A stretch of 40,077 nt of DNA, taken from NCBI RefSeq assembly GCF_018283645.1, contig NZ_JAGSXH010000054.1:1-40077 (forward strand), written 5' to 3'. Of this stretch, positions 25,238-33,497 are shown piece after piece. The stretch comes from Actinocrinis puniceicyclus (GTDB lineage Bacteria; Actinomycetota; Actinomycetes; Streptomycetales; Catenulisporaceae). Both the position numbers and the translations under genes were made by a program. The number at the start of each line of letters is the position of its first letter. The first letter of the stretch is position 1. The notes beneath the pieces were generated by a model, which saw nothing but the letters and a program-made list of their open reading frames with translations, was not told the origin of the DNA and did no database searches.

Positions 25238-27097
25238 ATGGACGAGACCGCCCCGCTGGATCTGACTCCCCCGTTCGCCCTGCTGCGCCGCGAAGGCCGG
25301 GAACGCGTGGAACTGCTGCGCGGCGAGCTGGTGAGCGTCGCGCGACTCGCGGACCTGCCCGCGGCGGCGCAGCTGGCGCTCGTGCCGTATCGGCAGCTGC
25401 GCGAGCGCGGCGACGCCTGCCACGACGACGGCGCGCCGCTGCTGACGCTGCTGGTCCGCGAACGCGTCGAGCTCGACGCCGACCAGCTGCCCGAGACCGC
25501 GGCCCCGCGGGTGCGCGACGGGGGATTCGACGTCTGCGACGACGACTACGCGCGCGCGGTCAAGGCGGTGCTGGAGGAGGAGATCGCCCGCGGCGAGGGG
25601 GCGAACTTCGTGCTGCGCCGCACCTTCGTCGGGTACTGCGACGATGTGACCGCGACCGCGTTGGGCGCGTTCCGCAGACTGCTGACGGACGAACGCGGCG
25701 CCTACTGGACCTTCCTGGTGCACACCGGAGAGCGCATCCTGGTCGCGGCCACCCCGGAGCGGCACGTGTCCGTGTACGACGGCGTCGCGGTGATGAACCC
25801 GATCAGCGGGACGCTGCGCATGCCGCCGGCACAGGCCACCGCGGAGCAGGTGCTCGCCTTCCTCGCCGACCCGAAGGAACGCGACGAGCTGGCGATGGTC
25901 GTCGACGAGGAGCTCAAGATGCTCGCCGAGGTCGGCGGGCACGGCCGCGTCACCGGGCCGTTCCTCAAGGAGATGCGCAACCTGGCGCACACCGAGTACT
26001 ACATCAGGGCACGGACGAGCATGGACGTACGGCGGGTGTTGCGCGAGACGATGTTCGCGCCGACCGCCACCGGCTCGCCCATCCGCAACGCGTTCCGGGT
26101 GATCCGACGCCACGAGACCGGCGGCCGCGGCTACTACGCCGGCGTCGCCGCGCTGATCGGCGCGGATGAGCGCGGGCAGCAGACCATGGACGCCTCGCTG
26201 CTGCTGCGCGTGGCTTATCTGGACCCCGCGGACGGCTCGGTGCGCATCCCCGTCGGCGCGACCCTCGTGCGCGGCTCGGATCCCTACGAGGAGGTGCGCG
26301 AGACACACGCCAAGGCGGCGGGCGTGCTGCGGGCGTTCGGCGTCGAAACGGGCGCGGCCGAGCCGGGCGAGGACGGAACGCAGGCCGACGGAGCGCGCCG
26401 GTGGGCCGACGACCCGCGGGTGACTGCGGCGCTCGCCGCACGCAACGAGACACTCGCCCCGTTCTGGCTGCGTGAGCACGGCCCCGAGGCGTTCGTCGCA
26501 CCACATCTCAAGGGCCGCACGGTGCTGATCGTCGACAACGAGGACGCGTTCACCTCGATGCTGGCCGTGCAGTTGCGCGCGCTCGGGCTGACCGTCACGC
26601 GCACGCCGTCCGCCGCGGTGGACGGCACCGCCGGATATGAGGCACACGACGGGCTCGACGGCTTCGACCTCGTCGTGCTCGGCCCCGGCCCGGGCGACCC
26701 GCGCGACCTGGCCCTGCCGAAGGTGCGCACCGGCAGAGTGCTGCTTCAGCGCCTGTTCGCGCGGCGCCGGCCGGTGCTCGGGGTGTGCCTGGGGCACCAG
26801 CTGCTGTGCGCCGCGCTCGGCCTCGAACTGGTCCGGCGCGCCGAACCCAATCAGGGCACACAGGTGCGGGTGGACCTGTTCGGGCGCGGCGAGCTGGTCG
26901 GGTTCTACAACTCCTTCGCCGCGCTGGCCCCGCGGGTCGCGCCGCCGGGGCTTGAGTTCGCGACCCTGCCCGGCTCGCGCGAGATCGTGGCGCTGCGCGG
27001 GCCGCAGTACGCGGGCGTGCAGTTCCACGCCGAGTCCGTCTTCAGCACCGACGGGCTCGGGATCCTGCGGCGGGAGGTCACCCGGCTGCTCGCTTGA
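25238..27097 (+). CDS. trpE: Fused anthranilate synthase (TrpE-TrpG)
   Basis: 619 residues carrying both anthranilate synthase components. Residues about 80-390 are the chorismate-binding domain, with VMNPISGTLRMP, RDELAMVVDEELKMLAEVG and GYYAGVAALIG. Residues about 427-619 are the glutamine amidotransferase, with GPGPGDPRD, the nucleophile C517 in GVCLGHQLLC, and H597/E599 in VQFHAESVF. It converts chorismate and glutamine to anthranilate. Related fused enzymes such as PhzE make aminodeoxyisochorismate instead, but the trp leader upstream argues for tryptophan synthesis. GGAGG lies very close to the ATG, so GAAAGG at 25223-25228 may be the ribosome site. The gene ends 16 bases before the convergent ROK gene. 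Confidence 0.95.
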   Translation: MDETAPLDLTPPFALLRREGRERVELLRGELVSVARLADLPAAAQLALVPYRQLRERGDACHDDGAPLLTLLVRERVELDADQLPETAAPRVRDGGFDVCDDDYARAVKAVLEEEIARGEGANFVLRRTFVGYCDDVTATALGAFRRLLTDERGAYWTFLVHTGERILVAATPERHVSVYDGVAVMNPISGTLRMPPAQATAEQVLAFLADPKERDELAMVVDEELKMLAEVGGHGRVTGPFLKEMRNLAHTEYYIRARTSMDVRRVLRETMFAPTATGSPIRNAFRVIRRHETGGRGYYAGVAALIGADERGQQTMDASLLLRVAYLDPADGSVRIPVGATLVRGSDPYEEVRETHAKAAGVLRAFGVETGAAEPGEDGTQADGARRWADDPRVTAALAARNETLAPFWLREHGPEAFVAPHLKGRTVLIVDNEDAFTSMLAVQLRALGLTVTRTPSAAVDGTAGYEAHDGLDGFDLVVLGPGPGDPRDLALPKVRTGRVLLQRLFARRRPVLGVCLGHQLLCAALGLELVRRAEPNQGTQVRVDLFGRGELVGFYNSFAALAPRVAPPGLEFATLPGSREIVALRGPQYAGVQFHAESVFSTDGLGILRREVTRLLA

Positions 27098-27113
27098 GCT
27101 TGGGATATGAGGC

Positions 27114-28250
27114 TCACGGCCACAGCGCGGCCCGGGCGCGGTCGAGGGCGGTGGCCACGGCCCCGGTGAGGATCGGGTTGCCGGGCACCGCCGTCGTCCG
27201 CACGCTCGTCGGCACCGGGCACACCGCGGCCAGCCGCCGCTCGACGGCGGCGGCCAGCAGCGCGCCGCCGGCCCGGCCGAGCTCCCCGCCGAGCACGACC
27301 AGGCCCGGGTCCACCACGAGCGCGAACGCCGCGGCGCCCAGGGCGATACGCGCGGACAGTTCAGCGCGGAACGCGGGGTGTTCGAACGCGTCGGGCGCGA
27401 CGCCGTGCGCGTCGGCGAGCCGGGCGACGGCGGCGGGGCCGACCAGGTCGAACAGGCCGCCGGTGCAGTCGGTGCGGCCGACCTGCGGCCCGGCGCCGGG
27501 CACGGCCAGGAAACCCAGCTCCCCCGCGCCACCAGAGGCTCCGCGCCGCAGCACCCCGTCCAGGATCAGGCTCGCACCCACACCGGCCGTTCCGAGCCAC
27601 AGCAGACCGAAGGAGTCGGATCCCCGAGGACCGATCACCCGGTGCTCGGCGATCCCGGCGAGATTGACCTCGTTGTCCAGAGTGACCGCGGCCGCGTCCA
27701 AGCCGGTGCGTTCACGTACCGCATGGGCCAGTTCGGCGTGCCAGCCGGCTTCGGCGGCGACCGGCCGCACTCTCCCGCTGACCGGGTTGATCAGGCCCGG
27801 CACGCCGATGCTGACCGAGTGCAGTGGGCCGCTCTCGCCGCCGCGCACCGCTTCGGCCAGCGCCGCGGTGACCGTGTCGAGCGCGGCGGCAGCGGGCGTA
27901 CCGGACGGGATGGCCGCGGCTCGTTCGGCGACGGCGCGCCCGGTCAGGTCGATGACGGCCAGGTACACGATGTCCGTGCGCGCGTCGATGCCCGCGACGC
28001 AGGCACGACGGCCCGCCAGGGCGTAGAGCCGGGCGTTCGGTCCGCGCCGGTCCGCGCCGATCTCGCCGATCTGTTCGATCAGGCCGGCGCTGCCGAGGCG
28101 GCCGAGCAGTTCGGTGACGGTGGGGCGGGCCAGCCCGGTGGACTCCTGCAGTTGCCCGGCGGTCAGTGCGCCGCGTGCGGCGAACAGGGCCAGGGCCGCG
28201 CGGTCGTTGATGGCGCGAGCGGTCTGGGGCGTCGCGGGGTGCGGAGGCAT
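27114..28250 (-). CDS. ROK-family transcriptional regulator
   Basis: 378 residues. The N-terminal winged helix-turn-helix (about 10-65, LTAGQLQESTGLARPTVTELLGRL) is fused to a ROK sugar-kinase-like domain. That domain has VSIGVPGLINPVSGRV, VTLDNEVNLAGIAEHRVI and GTAGVGASLILDG. The usual zinc cluster is largely missing: one Cys remains in GRTDCTGGLFDL. It is probably a repressor of carbohydrate genes with an unknown sugar ligand. A GATACT element 7 bases before the ATG (28258-28263, minus strand) and the lack of a ribosome site suggest a leaderless transcript. It lies downstream of the PFK gene, separated by a terminator-like hairpin. Confidence 0.92.
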   Translation of the reverse strand: MPPHPATPQTARAINDRAALALFAARGALTAGQLQESTGLARPTVTELLGRLGSAGLIEQIGEIGADRRGPNARLYALAGRRACVAGIDARTDIVYLAVIDLTGRAVAERAAAIPSGTPAAAALDTVTAALAEAVRGGESGPLHSVSIGVPGLINPVSGRVRPVAAEAGWHAELAHAVRERTGLDAAAVTLDNEVNLAGIAEHRVIGPRGSDSFGLLWLGTAGVGASLILDGVLRRGASGGAGELGFLAVPGAGPQVGRTDCTGGLFDLVGPAAVARLADAHGVAPDAFEHPAFRAELSARIALGAAAFALVVDPGLVVLGGELGRAGGALLAAAVERRLAAVCPVPTSVRTTAVPGNPILTGAVATALDRARAALWP

Positions 28251-28282
28251 CGGGGTAAGTATCGCAGCGTTGAATAAGGCAC

Positions 28283-28316
28283 GGCGGCGCGCTCCGTGTA
28301 CGGGAGCGGCGCCGCC
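28283..28316 (-). terminator. Terminator-like hairpin between PFK and ROK genes
   Basis: A 13-bp stem (GGCGGCGC plus GCTCC on one arm, one bulged G on the other) with a 6-base loop. On the minus strand it is followed by a short T-containing run. It would stop transcripts from the PFK gene before the ROK gene. The rest of 28251-28431 shows no gene. Confidence 0.5.
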
Positions 28317-28431
28317 GCGTCAGAGGACTCTCGAACCGGTTTCGCAGACCACATACCCGGCGGGTACGGCGTTCGGCGCCTCGCCGGGCCGCCGCCCGCC
28401 CGCGCAGTCCGTGCCGGATGGCCGATTCGGC

Positions 28432-29457
28432 TCAGCCGAACAGGACCTTGGCCTCCTCGTAGAGGGACTTCGGCACGGTCTTGAGCTCGGTGGTCGCCGC
28501 GGACAGCGGGACGCGCACGATGTCAACGCCGTTGAGCGCGACCATCTTGCCCCAGTCGCCGTCGTGCACCGCGTCGATCGCGTGCAGGCCGAAGCGGGTG
28601 GCCAGCCAGCGGTCGCGCGGAGTCGGGGTGCCGCCGCGCTGCACGTGGCCGAGGACCGTGGTGCGCGCCTCCTTGCCGGTGCGCTTCTCGATCTCCTTGG
28701 CCAGCGCCTCGCCGATGCCGCCGAGCCGCACGTGCCCGAAGGCGTCGAGCTCGTGCGAGACCAGCGCCTCGGCGCCGTCCGTCGGGGTGGCTCCCTCGGA
28801 GACCACCACGATGGGCGCGTACTCGCTCTTGAACCGGGACTCGATCCAGGCGCACACCTGGTCCAGGTCGAACTTCTCCTCCGGGATCAGGATCACGTTC
28901 GCGCCGCCGGCCATGCCGGAGTGCATCGCGATCCAGCCCGCGTGCCGGCCCATGACCTCGACGATCAGCACCCGATGGTGGGACTCGGCGGTGGTGTGCA
29001 GCCGGTCGATCGCCTCGGTGGCGATGGTCACCGCGGTGTCGAAGCCGAAGGTGTAGTCGGTGGCGTTCAGGTCGTTGTCGATGGTCTTCGGAACGCCGAC
29101 GACGTGTACGCCCTCCTCGGTGAGCTTGGTGGCCACACCGAGGGTGTCCTCGCCGCCGATGGCGACCAGTGCGTCCACGCCGAGCTCGGCGAGGTTCGCC
29201 TTGATCCGCTCGACGCCGCCCTCGACCTTGATCGGGTTGGTGCGGGAGGAACCGAGGATGGTGCCGCCGCGCGGCAGGATGCCCCGGACCGCCTTGACGT
29301 CAAGCTCTCGGGTCAGGCCCTCCAGCGGACCGCGCCAACCGTCGCGGAACCCGACGAACTCGTAGCCGTACCGCTGTACACCCTTGCGGACCACGGCTCG
29401 GATGACCGCGTTCAGACCCGGGCAGTCGCCACCGCCGGTCAGGACTCCGACGCGCAT
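28432..29457 (-). CDS. pfp: 6-phosphofructokinase, pyrophosphate-dependent type by active-site residues
   Basis: 341 residues, phosphorylates fructose 6-phosphate in glycolysis. The start GVLTGGGDCPGLNAVIR, the active-site PKTIDND and VEVMGRHAGWIA, and the C-terminal LGHVQRGGTPTPRDR are all canonical. Two residues decide the phosphoryl donor. Position 104 is Asp (GGEDT) and position 124 is Lys (PKTIDND), whereas ATP-dependent enzymes have Gly at both (E. coli numbering, which coincides with this protein). Asp104 plus Lys124 is the signature of pyrophosphate-dependent PFK, as in Amycolatopsis methanolica, and would make the reaction reversible. The ATG at 29457 has an AAGGG ribosome site 7 bases upstream. 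Biochemistry is needed because some Asp104 enzymes have broad donor use. Confidence 0.93.
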   Translation of the reverse strand: MRVGVLTGGGDCPGLNAVIRAVVRKGVQRYGYEFVGFRDGWRGPLEGLTRELDVKAVRGILPRGGTILGSSRTNPIKVEGGVERIKANLAELGVDALVAIGGEDTLGVATKLTEEGVHVVGVPKTIDNDLNATDYTFGFDTAVTIATEAIDRLHTTAESHHRVLIVEVMGRHAGWIAMHSGMAGGANVILIPEEKFDLDQVCAWIESRFKSEYAPIVVVSEGATPTDGAEALVSHELDAFGHVRLGGIGEALAKEIEKRTGKEARTTVLGHVQRGGTPTPRDRWLATRFGLHAIDAVHDGDWGKMVALNGVDIVRVPLSAATTELKTVPKSLYEEAKVLFG

Positions 29458-29640
29458 TTCTATCCCTTCAGCAACCGTTTGTCGAGGTGGGAGCCGCCGC
29501 ACCGGCTCGTCGTGTCGAGGGTGTGGGCCCCCGCTTTGCCGCGGCCAATGCGCCGCGCATGGCTTACTTGGGGTGCTGGGCGCCGTTGCCCCGCCGCCGC
29601 CCCCGGCCGATTCGGGCAGGGCTGTGCGGCGTTCGACCTC

Positions 29641-29680
29641 GGGGTCAAACCTACCGGTTACTCGCCGGTCGGTTTACCCC
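29641..29680. promoter_or_regulatory. 40-base imperfect palindrome in a divergent intergenic region
   Basis: GGGGT, AAACC and ACCGG on the left arm are mirrored by CCGGT, GGTTT and ACCCC on the right. There is one bulged C, one mismatch and a 7-base loop. It lies in the 398-base gap between the PFK gene (minus) and the GTP cyclohydrolase gene (plus). It may be an operator for one or both, or a structured leader. The core TTACTCGCCGGT recurs almost exactly at 35444. Elsewhere in 29458-29855 I see a smaller inverted repeat (GAACGGG/CCCGTTC, 29767-29799) and no gene. No FMN riboswitch motif is present. Confidence 0.45.
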
Positions 29681-29855
29681 GGTTCGCATCGCGGACGGGT
29701 GACGGCCGTGTGAACTTCGCGCACATGCGCGGCGACCGAGCGCGGCCGCGCGAGCCGGGCCGCCGGAACGGGAATTTCCCCAGACGTCCCGCCCGTTCTT
29801 CAGTCGCGAATGAACGATCAAATACACCGCTTCCCTCGGGTCACGGGAGTCATCG

Positions 29856-30476
29856 ATGAGCGAGCAGGCGACGGTTCGTACGAACGTACGCATCCCGTTG
29901 AAGTTCGGCGACGGGTACCACACGGATGCGCAGGTCTTCACCTTCGACGGGCTCGTCGACGGACAGGAGCACGTGGCGCTCGCGCTCGGCCGATATACCG
30001 AGGCTGAGGTGCCACTTGTGCGGTTACATTCCGAATGCCTGACCGGTGACGTGTTCGGTTCCGCGCGCTGCGACTGCGGTCCGCAGCTGCGCGACGCCGT
30101 CGAACAGATCACGAAGGTCGGCGGCTATCTGATCTACCTGCGCCAGGAGGGCCGCGGGATCGGCCTCTACAACAAGCTCGACGCCTACGCGCTCCAGGAT
30201 CAGGGCTTGAACACGTACGAGGCGAATGAGGCACTGGGCCTGCCCTCCGACGGCCGCGACTACACCGCGGCGGCGCAGATCCTGCACGCGCTCGGCGCGC
30301 CGGAGATCCGGTTGCTGTCCAACAATCCGGACAAGGCCAGGCAGCTGACGCTGCGTGGGATCGCGGTTCGGGACAAGGTGCCGACCGGGGTGTTCGTCAC
30401 CGCCTCGAACCTGCGCTACCTCCAGGCCAAGGTCGCGGTGACCGGGCACTTGATCGCGCTGAACTCCGCCGCGTAA
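29856..30476 (+). CDS. ribA: GTP cyclohydrolase II
   Basis: 206 residues; opens GTP to 2,5-diamino-6-ribosylamino-pyrimidinone phosphate, the first step of riboflavin synthesis, or of related deazapurine-type products. The zinc cysteines C61, C72 and C74 are in SECLTGDVFGSARCDCG. YLRQEGRGIGLYNKLDAYALQD holds the catalytic Arg and the Tyr kept in classical enzymes, and LLSNNPDKARQL is conserved. It is a stand-alone domain without the RibB part, and there are no other rib genes nearby, so a special-purpose copy is possible. Leu57 is encoded by TTA (30024-30026), a rare codon in this genome. The ATG has a GGGAG ribosome site. Confidence 0.94.
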   Translation: MSEQATVRTNVRIPLKFGDGYHTDAQVFTFDGLVDGQEHVALALGRYTEAEVPLVRLHSECLTGDVFGSARCDCGPQLRDAVEQITKVGGYLIYLRQEGRGIGLYNKLDAYALQDQGLNTYEANEALGLPSDGRDYTAAAQILHALGAPEIRLLSNNPDKARQLTLRGIAVRDKVPTGVFVTASNLRYLQAKVAVTGHLIALNSAA

Positions 30477-30546
30477 CGCAGGGCCCGTTCACCGGCCGGC
30501 GCTCATCGCGCTCTCAGTGGGCATCTTCAGGACGGATAGACGTTCG

Positions 30547-31275
30547 TCAAGACGCCCTGTCGGCCTTGACGGTGGAGGCGTAGACATCGACGTATTCGTT
30601 CCCGGTCATCTGCGCCAGCGCGAGCATGATCTCGTCGGTTACCGCCCGCAGCACGGCACGCTCGGCCTCGGTGCCGGCCAGCGCATCCCAGGCGGCACCG
30701 TCGAGGCCGGTGTAGCGCGAGAAGTCCAGCGGCCGTCCGAACACGACGCGCACCTTCCCGCTGGGATGGCGCGAGGGTACCGGCACGCGGCGGCCGGTCG
30801 GCTGGACCCGGTCGGTGCCGAAGACGGCGCACGGCACCACCGGGCAACGAGCGGAGAGCGCTATGCGGGCGACGCCGGTACGGCCCTTGTACAGCCGTCC
30901 GTCCGGGCTGCGGGTGCCCTCCGGGTACATGCCGACCACTTCGCCGTCGGCCAGCAGCCGCAGCGCCGTGCTCAGCGCCGGGTCGGCGGCCGCGGCGTTG
31001 GAGCGGTCGATCGGGATCGAGCCGACGCCGCGGAAGAAGAACGCGGAGAGGCGTCCCCTGACCCCGTGTCCGGTGAAGTACTCCGCCTTCGCCAGGAATT
31101 TCACCGGGCGCGGTGCGGCCAGCGGCATGAACAGCGAATCGGAGAAGGACTGGTGGTTGGCCACCAGCAGCGCGGGCCCCTCGGCCGGGAAGTGCTCGAC
31201 GCCGCGCACGCGCGGCCGGAAACCGAGGCGAAGCGCCGGGCCGAGCAGCGTCGATTTGAGCAGGCCGTACAACAT
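30547..31275 (-). CDS. 1-acyl-glycerol-3-phosphate acyltransferase (PlsC family)
   Basis: 242 residues; transfers an acyl chain to lysophosphatidic acid at the inner membrane face. The catalytic H41 and D46 (NHQSFSD), the motif FRGVGSIPIDR, the glycerophosphate motif EGTR at residues 119-122 and a later PVVPCAVFGTDR are present. The N-terminal hydrophobic helix MLYGLLKSTLLGPALRL would associate with the membrane. The ATG at 31275 is chosen from the family start; an ATG 10 codons upstream is possible. A PlsC homologue also sits in the corresponding M. tuberculosis neighbourhood (Rv2182c, from memory). The end is convergent with ribA. Confidence 0.92.
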   Translation of the reverse strand: MLYGLLKSTLLGPALRLGFRPRVRGVEHFPAEGPALLVANHQSFSDSLFMPLAAPRPVKFLAKAEYFTGHGVRGRLSAFFFRGVGSIPIDRSNAAAADPALSTALRLLADGEVVGMYPEGTRSPDGRLYKGRTGVARIALSARCPVVPCAVFGTDRVQPTGRRVPVPSRHPSGKVRVVFGRPLDFSRYTGLDGAAWDALAGTEAERAVLRAVTDEIMLALAQMTGNEYVDVYASTVKADRAS

Positions 31276-31472
31276 AGAACCGCCGCACCTCCCGGCATCG
31301 TCCATCACTGCGGGAGTCGGAGTGTACCGACAGCGCATCCGCCGCGGCGCGCCGTGCCTCGCCGAATGTCGAAGTACCCGCTTTGGCTGTACGTGAACGC
31401 GTGCGGCGTGGGACGATGCCCCGGTGGAGGCGCACACGTGAGGCGGACCGAACTCGAGGCGGGAGCTCCGCG

Positions 31473-32096
31473 ATGACCACAGGCGACATGGACCGTCCGG
31501 GCGAGGGCGAACGGCCGGGCGCGGTGGACGACGCGGTCTGGACGGAACTGGTCGCGGCATTCCACGCCAGCACGGCGGACCAGCCCGGCCGGTGGCCGGA
31601 CGCGGAAAACCTACCGGGTGCGGGGCCGCGGCCGCACGGCGGGGACGGCGCGCAGAGCGGTATGGCGGGCACCGGCGCGGGGCCGGGACCCGGCTTCAAC
31701 GCGACGCCCGCGACGCCGTCCCGAGTGGTGCGCCCGGCGTCGCGCCCCGGGCAGGAGCAGCCACCTTCGGCGCCTCCCGCGGTCACGTGGACGGCCCCCG
31801 GCCCACGCGACTGGGATTCCGCGCCGGAGCCGGCCGAGGACGGCTACACCCCGCCTCCCCCGCCGCCGCTGCCCGAACTGGGTATGGTCACCAAGGCGGC
31901 GTGGATCGCGGGCCTCGGCGGCCCCTCGTATCTCACGCTGGCCACCCTGCTGCACTGGCAGACCCCGCAGTGGGCGGCGCTGCTGTGCGTGGTCGCCGGC
32001 GTGCTCGGATTCGCTTACCTGGTCACCCGTTTGAAGGATCGTCCGGGCGGCGGGGACGACGATCCGGACGATCCCACCTACGGCGCCGTCCTGTGA
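31473..32096 (+). CDS. Hypothetical protein, disordered N-terminus and two C-terminal helices
   Basis: 207 residues, no named family recognised. After a short motif, DDAVWTELVAAFHAS (about residues 19-33), comes a long Gly/Pro/Ala-rich disordered stretch to about residue 135. The Pro run PPPPPPLPELGMV then leads into two hydrophobic helices (WIAGLGGPSYLTLATLLHW and WAALLCVVAGVLGFAYLV). An acidic tail, GGGDDDPDDP, ends the protein. The ATG has GGGAG 7 bases upstream. The gene is divergent from plsC and convergent with glkA. The length of the disordered part suggests a membrane scaffold or adaptor role, but nothing in the sequence proves it. Confidence 0.75.
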   Translation: MTTGDMDRPGEGERPGAVDDAVWTELVAAFHASTADQPGRWPDAENLPGAGPRPHGGDGAQSGMAGTGAGPGPGFNATPATPSRVVRPASRPGQEQPPSAPPAVTWTAPGPRDWDSAPEPAEDGYTPPPPPPLPELGMVTKAAWIAGLGGPSYLTLATLLHWQTPQWAALLCVVAGVLGFAYLVTRLKDRPGGGDDDPDDPTYGAVL

Positions 32097-32135
32097 CCGC
32101 GCGTGCCGCCGCGCCGACCGCTTCCTGACCGGCCG

Positions 32136-33077
32136 TCAGCGCAGGCGGGCCAGGTCCGCGGCACCGATCAGCCCGGCGTCCGGGCCGAGAGTGGCGGTGA
32201 CGACCTGCGCGAACGGCCGGTCGCCGGTGCCGGCCAGCGCGACGTGGTAGCGCTCACGCGTCGGGGCGGTCAGGATCTCACCCGCGTCGGACACCCCGCC
32301 GGCCACGACGAAGACCTCCGGGTCGAGGATCGAGGCCAGATCCGCCATGGACTGGCCGAGCCAGTGCCCGATCTGCGCGAAGGCCTCCAGCGCGACCGGA
32401 TCCCCCTTGCGTGCGGCCTCGGTGATGTGCGCGCCGACGATCCCTTCCGGGGTGCCGTCGCCGAGGGCGAGCACGATCTGCGCCCGTTCCGGGTCGCTCT
32501 TCGCGTTCTCCTTCACGTACCGTGTCAGGGCACTGCCTGAGGCGTACTGCTCAAGGCAGCCCTTCTGGCCACAGCCGCAGGGACGACCGTCGGGCACGAC
32601 GCGGTAATGGCCGAACTCGGCGCCTATGCCGAAATGCCCGCGGAACAGATCGCCGTTCAGCACGATGCCGCCGCCGACGCCGGTGCCGACGGTGTACAGC
32701 ACCACGTTGGGGCGTCCGGCTCCGGCTCCGAAGCGGGCCTCGCCCCACGCCGCCGCGTTCGCGTCGTTCTCCACCACCACGGGCAGGTCGATCAGCGCCT
32801 CTATACGGGCCTTGAGCGGCTCGTCGTGCCAGGACATGTTGGGAGCGACCAGCACGGTGGCCCGGTCCGCGCTGATGAAGCCGGCCGCGCCGAGGCCGAT
32901 CGCCTCGACCGGGTAGTCCTTGCGCACGCTCTGGGCTGCCTGCGCGATCGCCGCGGCGGTCTGCGCCGAGTCGCGAGGCGTCGGGATCTTGACCCGGTCC
33001 AGGATCGCGCCGGTCTCGTCTACCACACCGGCCAGGATCTTCGTGCCGCCGATGTCGACGCCGATCGTCAGTCCCAT
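32136..33077 (-). CDS. glkA: ROK-family glucokinase
   Basis: 313 residues; phosphorylates glucose with ATP and, in Streptomyces, is also the central player in glucose repression. The phosphate-1 loop GVDIGGTKILAGVV, the catalytic D105 in VVENDANAAAWGE, VGTGVGGGIVLNGDL, and the zinc ligands H157, C167, C169 and C174 (PCGCGQKGCLEQ) are all intact. It lacks the N-terminal DNA-binding domain of the ROK regulator at 27114. Length and neighbours match GlkA of S. coelicolor (SCO2126). The ATG at 33077 has GAGGGG just upstream. It is the downstream member of a minus-strand run with the small acidic protein, the ArsA-like protein and the SRPBCC protein. Confidence 0.95.
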   Translation of the reverse strand: MGLTIGVDIGGTKILAGVVDETGAILDRVKIPTPRDSAQTAAAIAQAAQSVRKDYPVEAIGLGAAGFISADRATVLVAPNMSWHDEPLKARIEALIDLPVVVENDANAAAWGEARFGAGAGRPNVVLYTVGTGVGGGIVLNGDLFRGHFGIGAEFGHYRVVPDGRPCGCGQKGCLEQYASGSALTRYVKENAKSDPERAQIVLALGDGTPEGIVGAHITEAARKGDPVALEAFAQIGHWLGQSMADLASILDPEVFVVAGGVSDAGEILTAPTRERYHVALAGTGDRPFAQVVTATLGPDAGLIGAADLARLR

Positions 33078-33128
33078 GGTCCCCTCACTCCGCCCTTTCC
33101 ACACTGCCCGGCTCGCCGTTCGGCCCTG

Positions 33129-33497
33129 CTAGCTGTCCTGCGGGCCGTCGCGGCCGTCTTCCGGGCTCTCCTCGCCGCCGCCGGTCCACCGCCGCTCGGC
33201 GCCGCGGACGAGCGCGCGCAGCGCCGCCGCGAGCTCCGTGCCCGCCATGGTGAGATGCCCGGCCGCTTCCGGGTAGTTGCGCACGAGAGGGTCGACGAAC
33301 TGCTCGCGGACCGAGTCCCACAGACGCCGCGCTTCCTCACCGAGCGTCCCCGGATCATCCCGTACCGGCTCAGTCCGCGTCCAGTCGGCGTCCGAAGCGT
33401 CCGGGGCGGAGGGGCGCGCGGCAGGAGTCAGTTCGACGACGGGGATCTCCTCGCCGTCGTCCTCGCGACGTTCGGCGTCCTCGGGCTGCTCGGTCAC
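33129..33497 (-). CDS. Small acidic protein upstream of glkA (DUF5304-like)
   Basis: 122 residues, mostly charged. The N-terminal half is acidic and disordered; the C-terminal half has a helical segment, LWDSVREQFVDPLVRNYPEAAGHLTMAGTELAAALRALV, with a conserved-looking NYPEAAGHL core. It resembles small actinobacterial proteins found beside glkA-type genes, possibly DUF5304, but that label is from memory. The GTG at 33497 overlaps the stop of the ArsA-like gene by four bases (GTGA), and GGAGG lies 6 bases upstream, so translation is coupled. The function is unknown. Confidence 0.78.
   Translation of the reverse strand: MTEQPEDAERREDDGEEIPVVELTPAARPSAPDASDADWTRTEPVRDDPGTLGEEARRLWDSVREQFVDPLVRNYPEAAGHLTMAGTELAAALRALVRGAERRWTGGGEESPEDGRDGPQDS

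Noticed and set aside
29458-29855. Possible FMN riboswitch before ribA
   Set aside because: None of the conserved RFN-element segments are present; only a palindrome and a small inverted repeat are seen.
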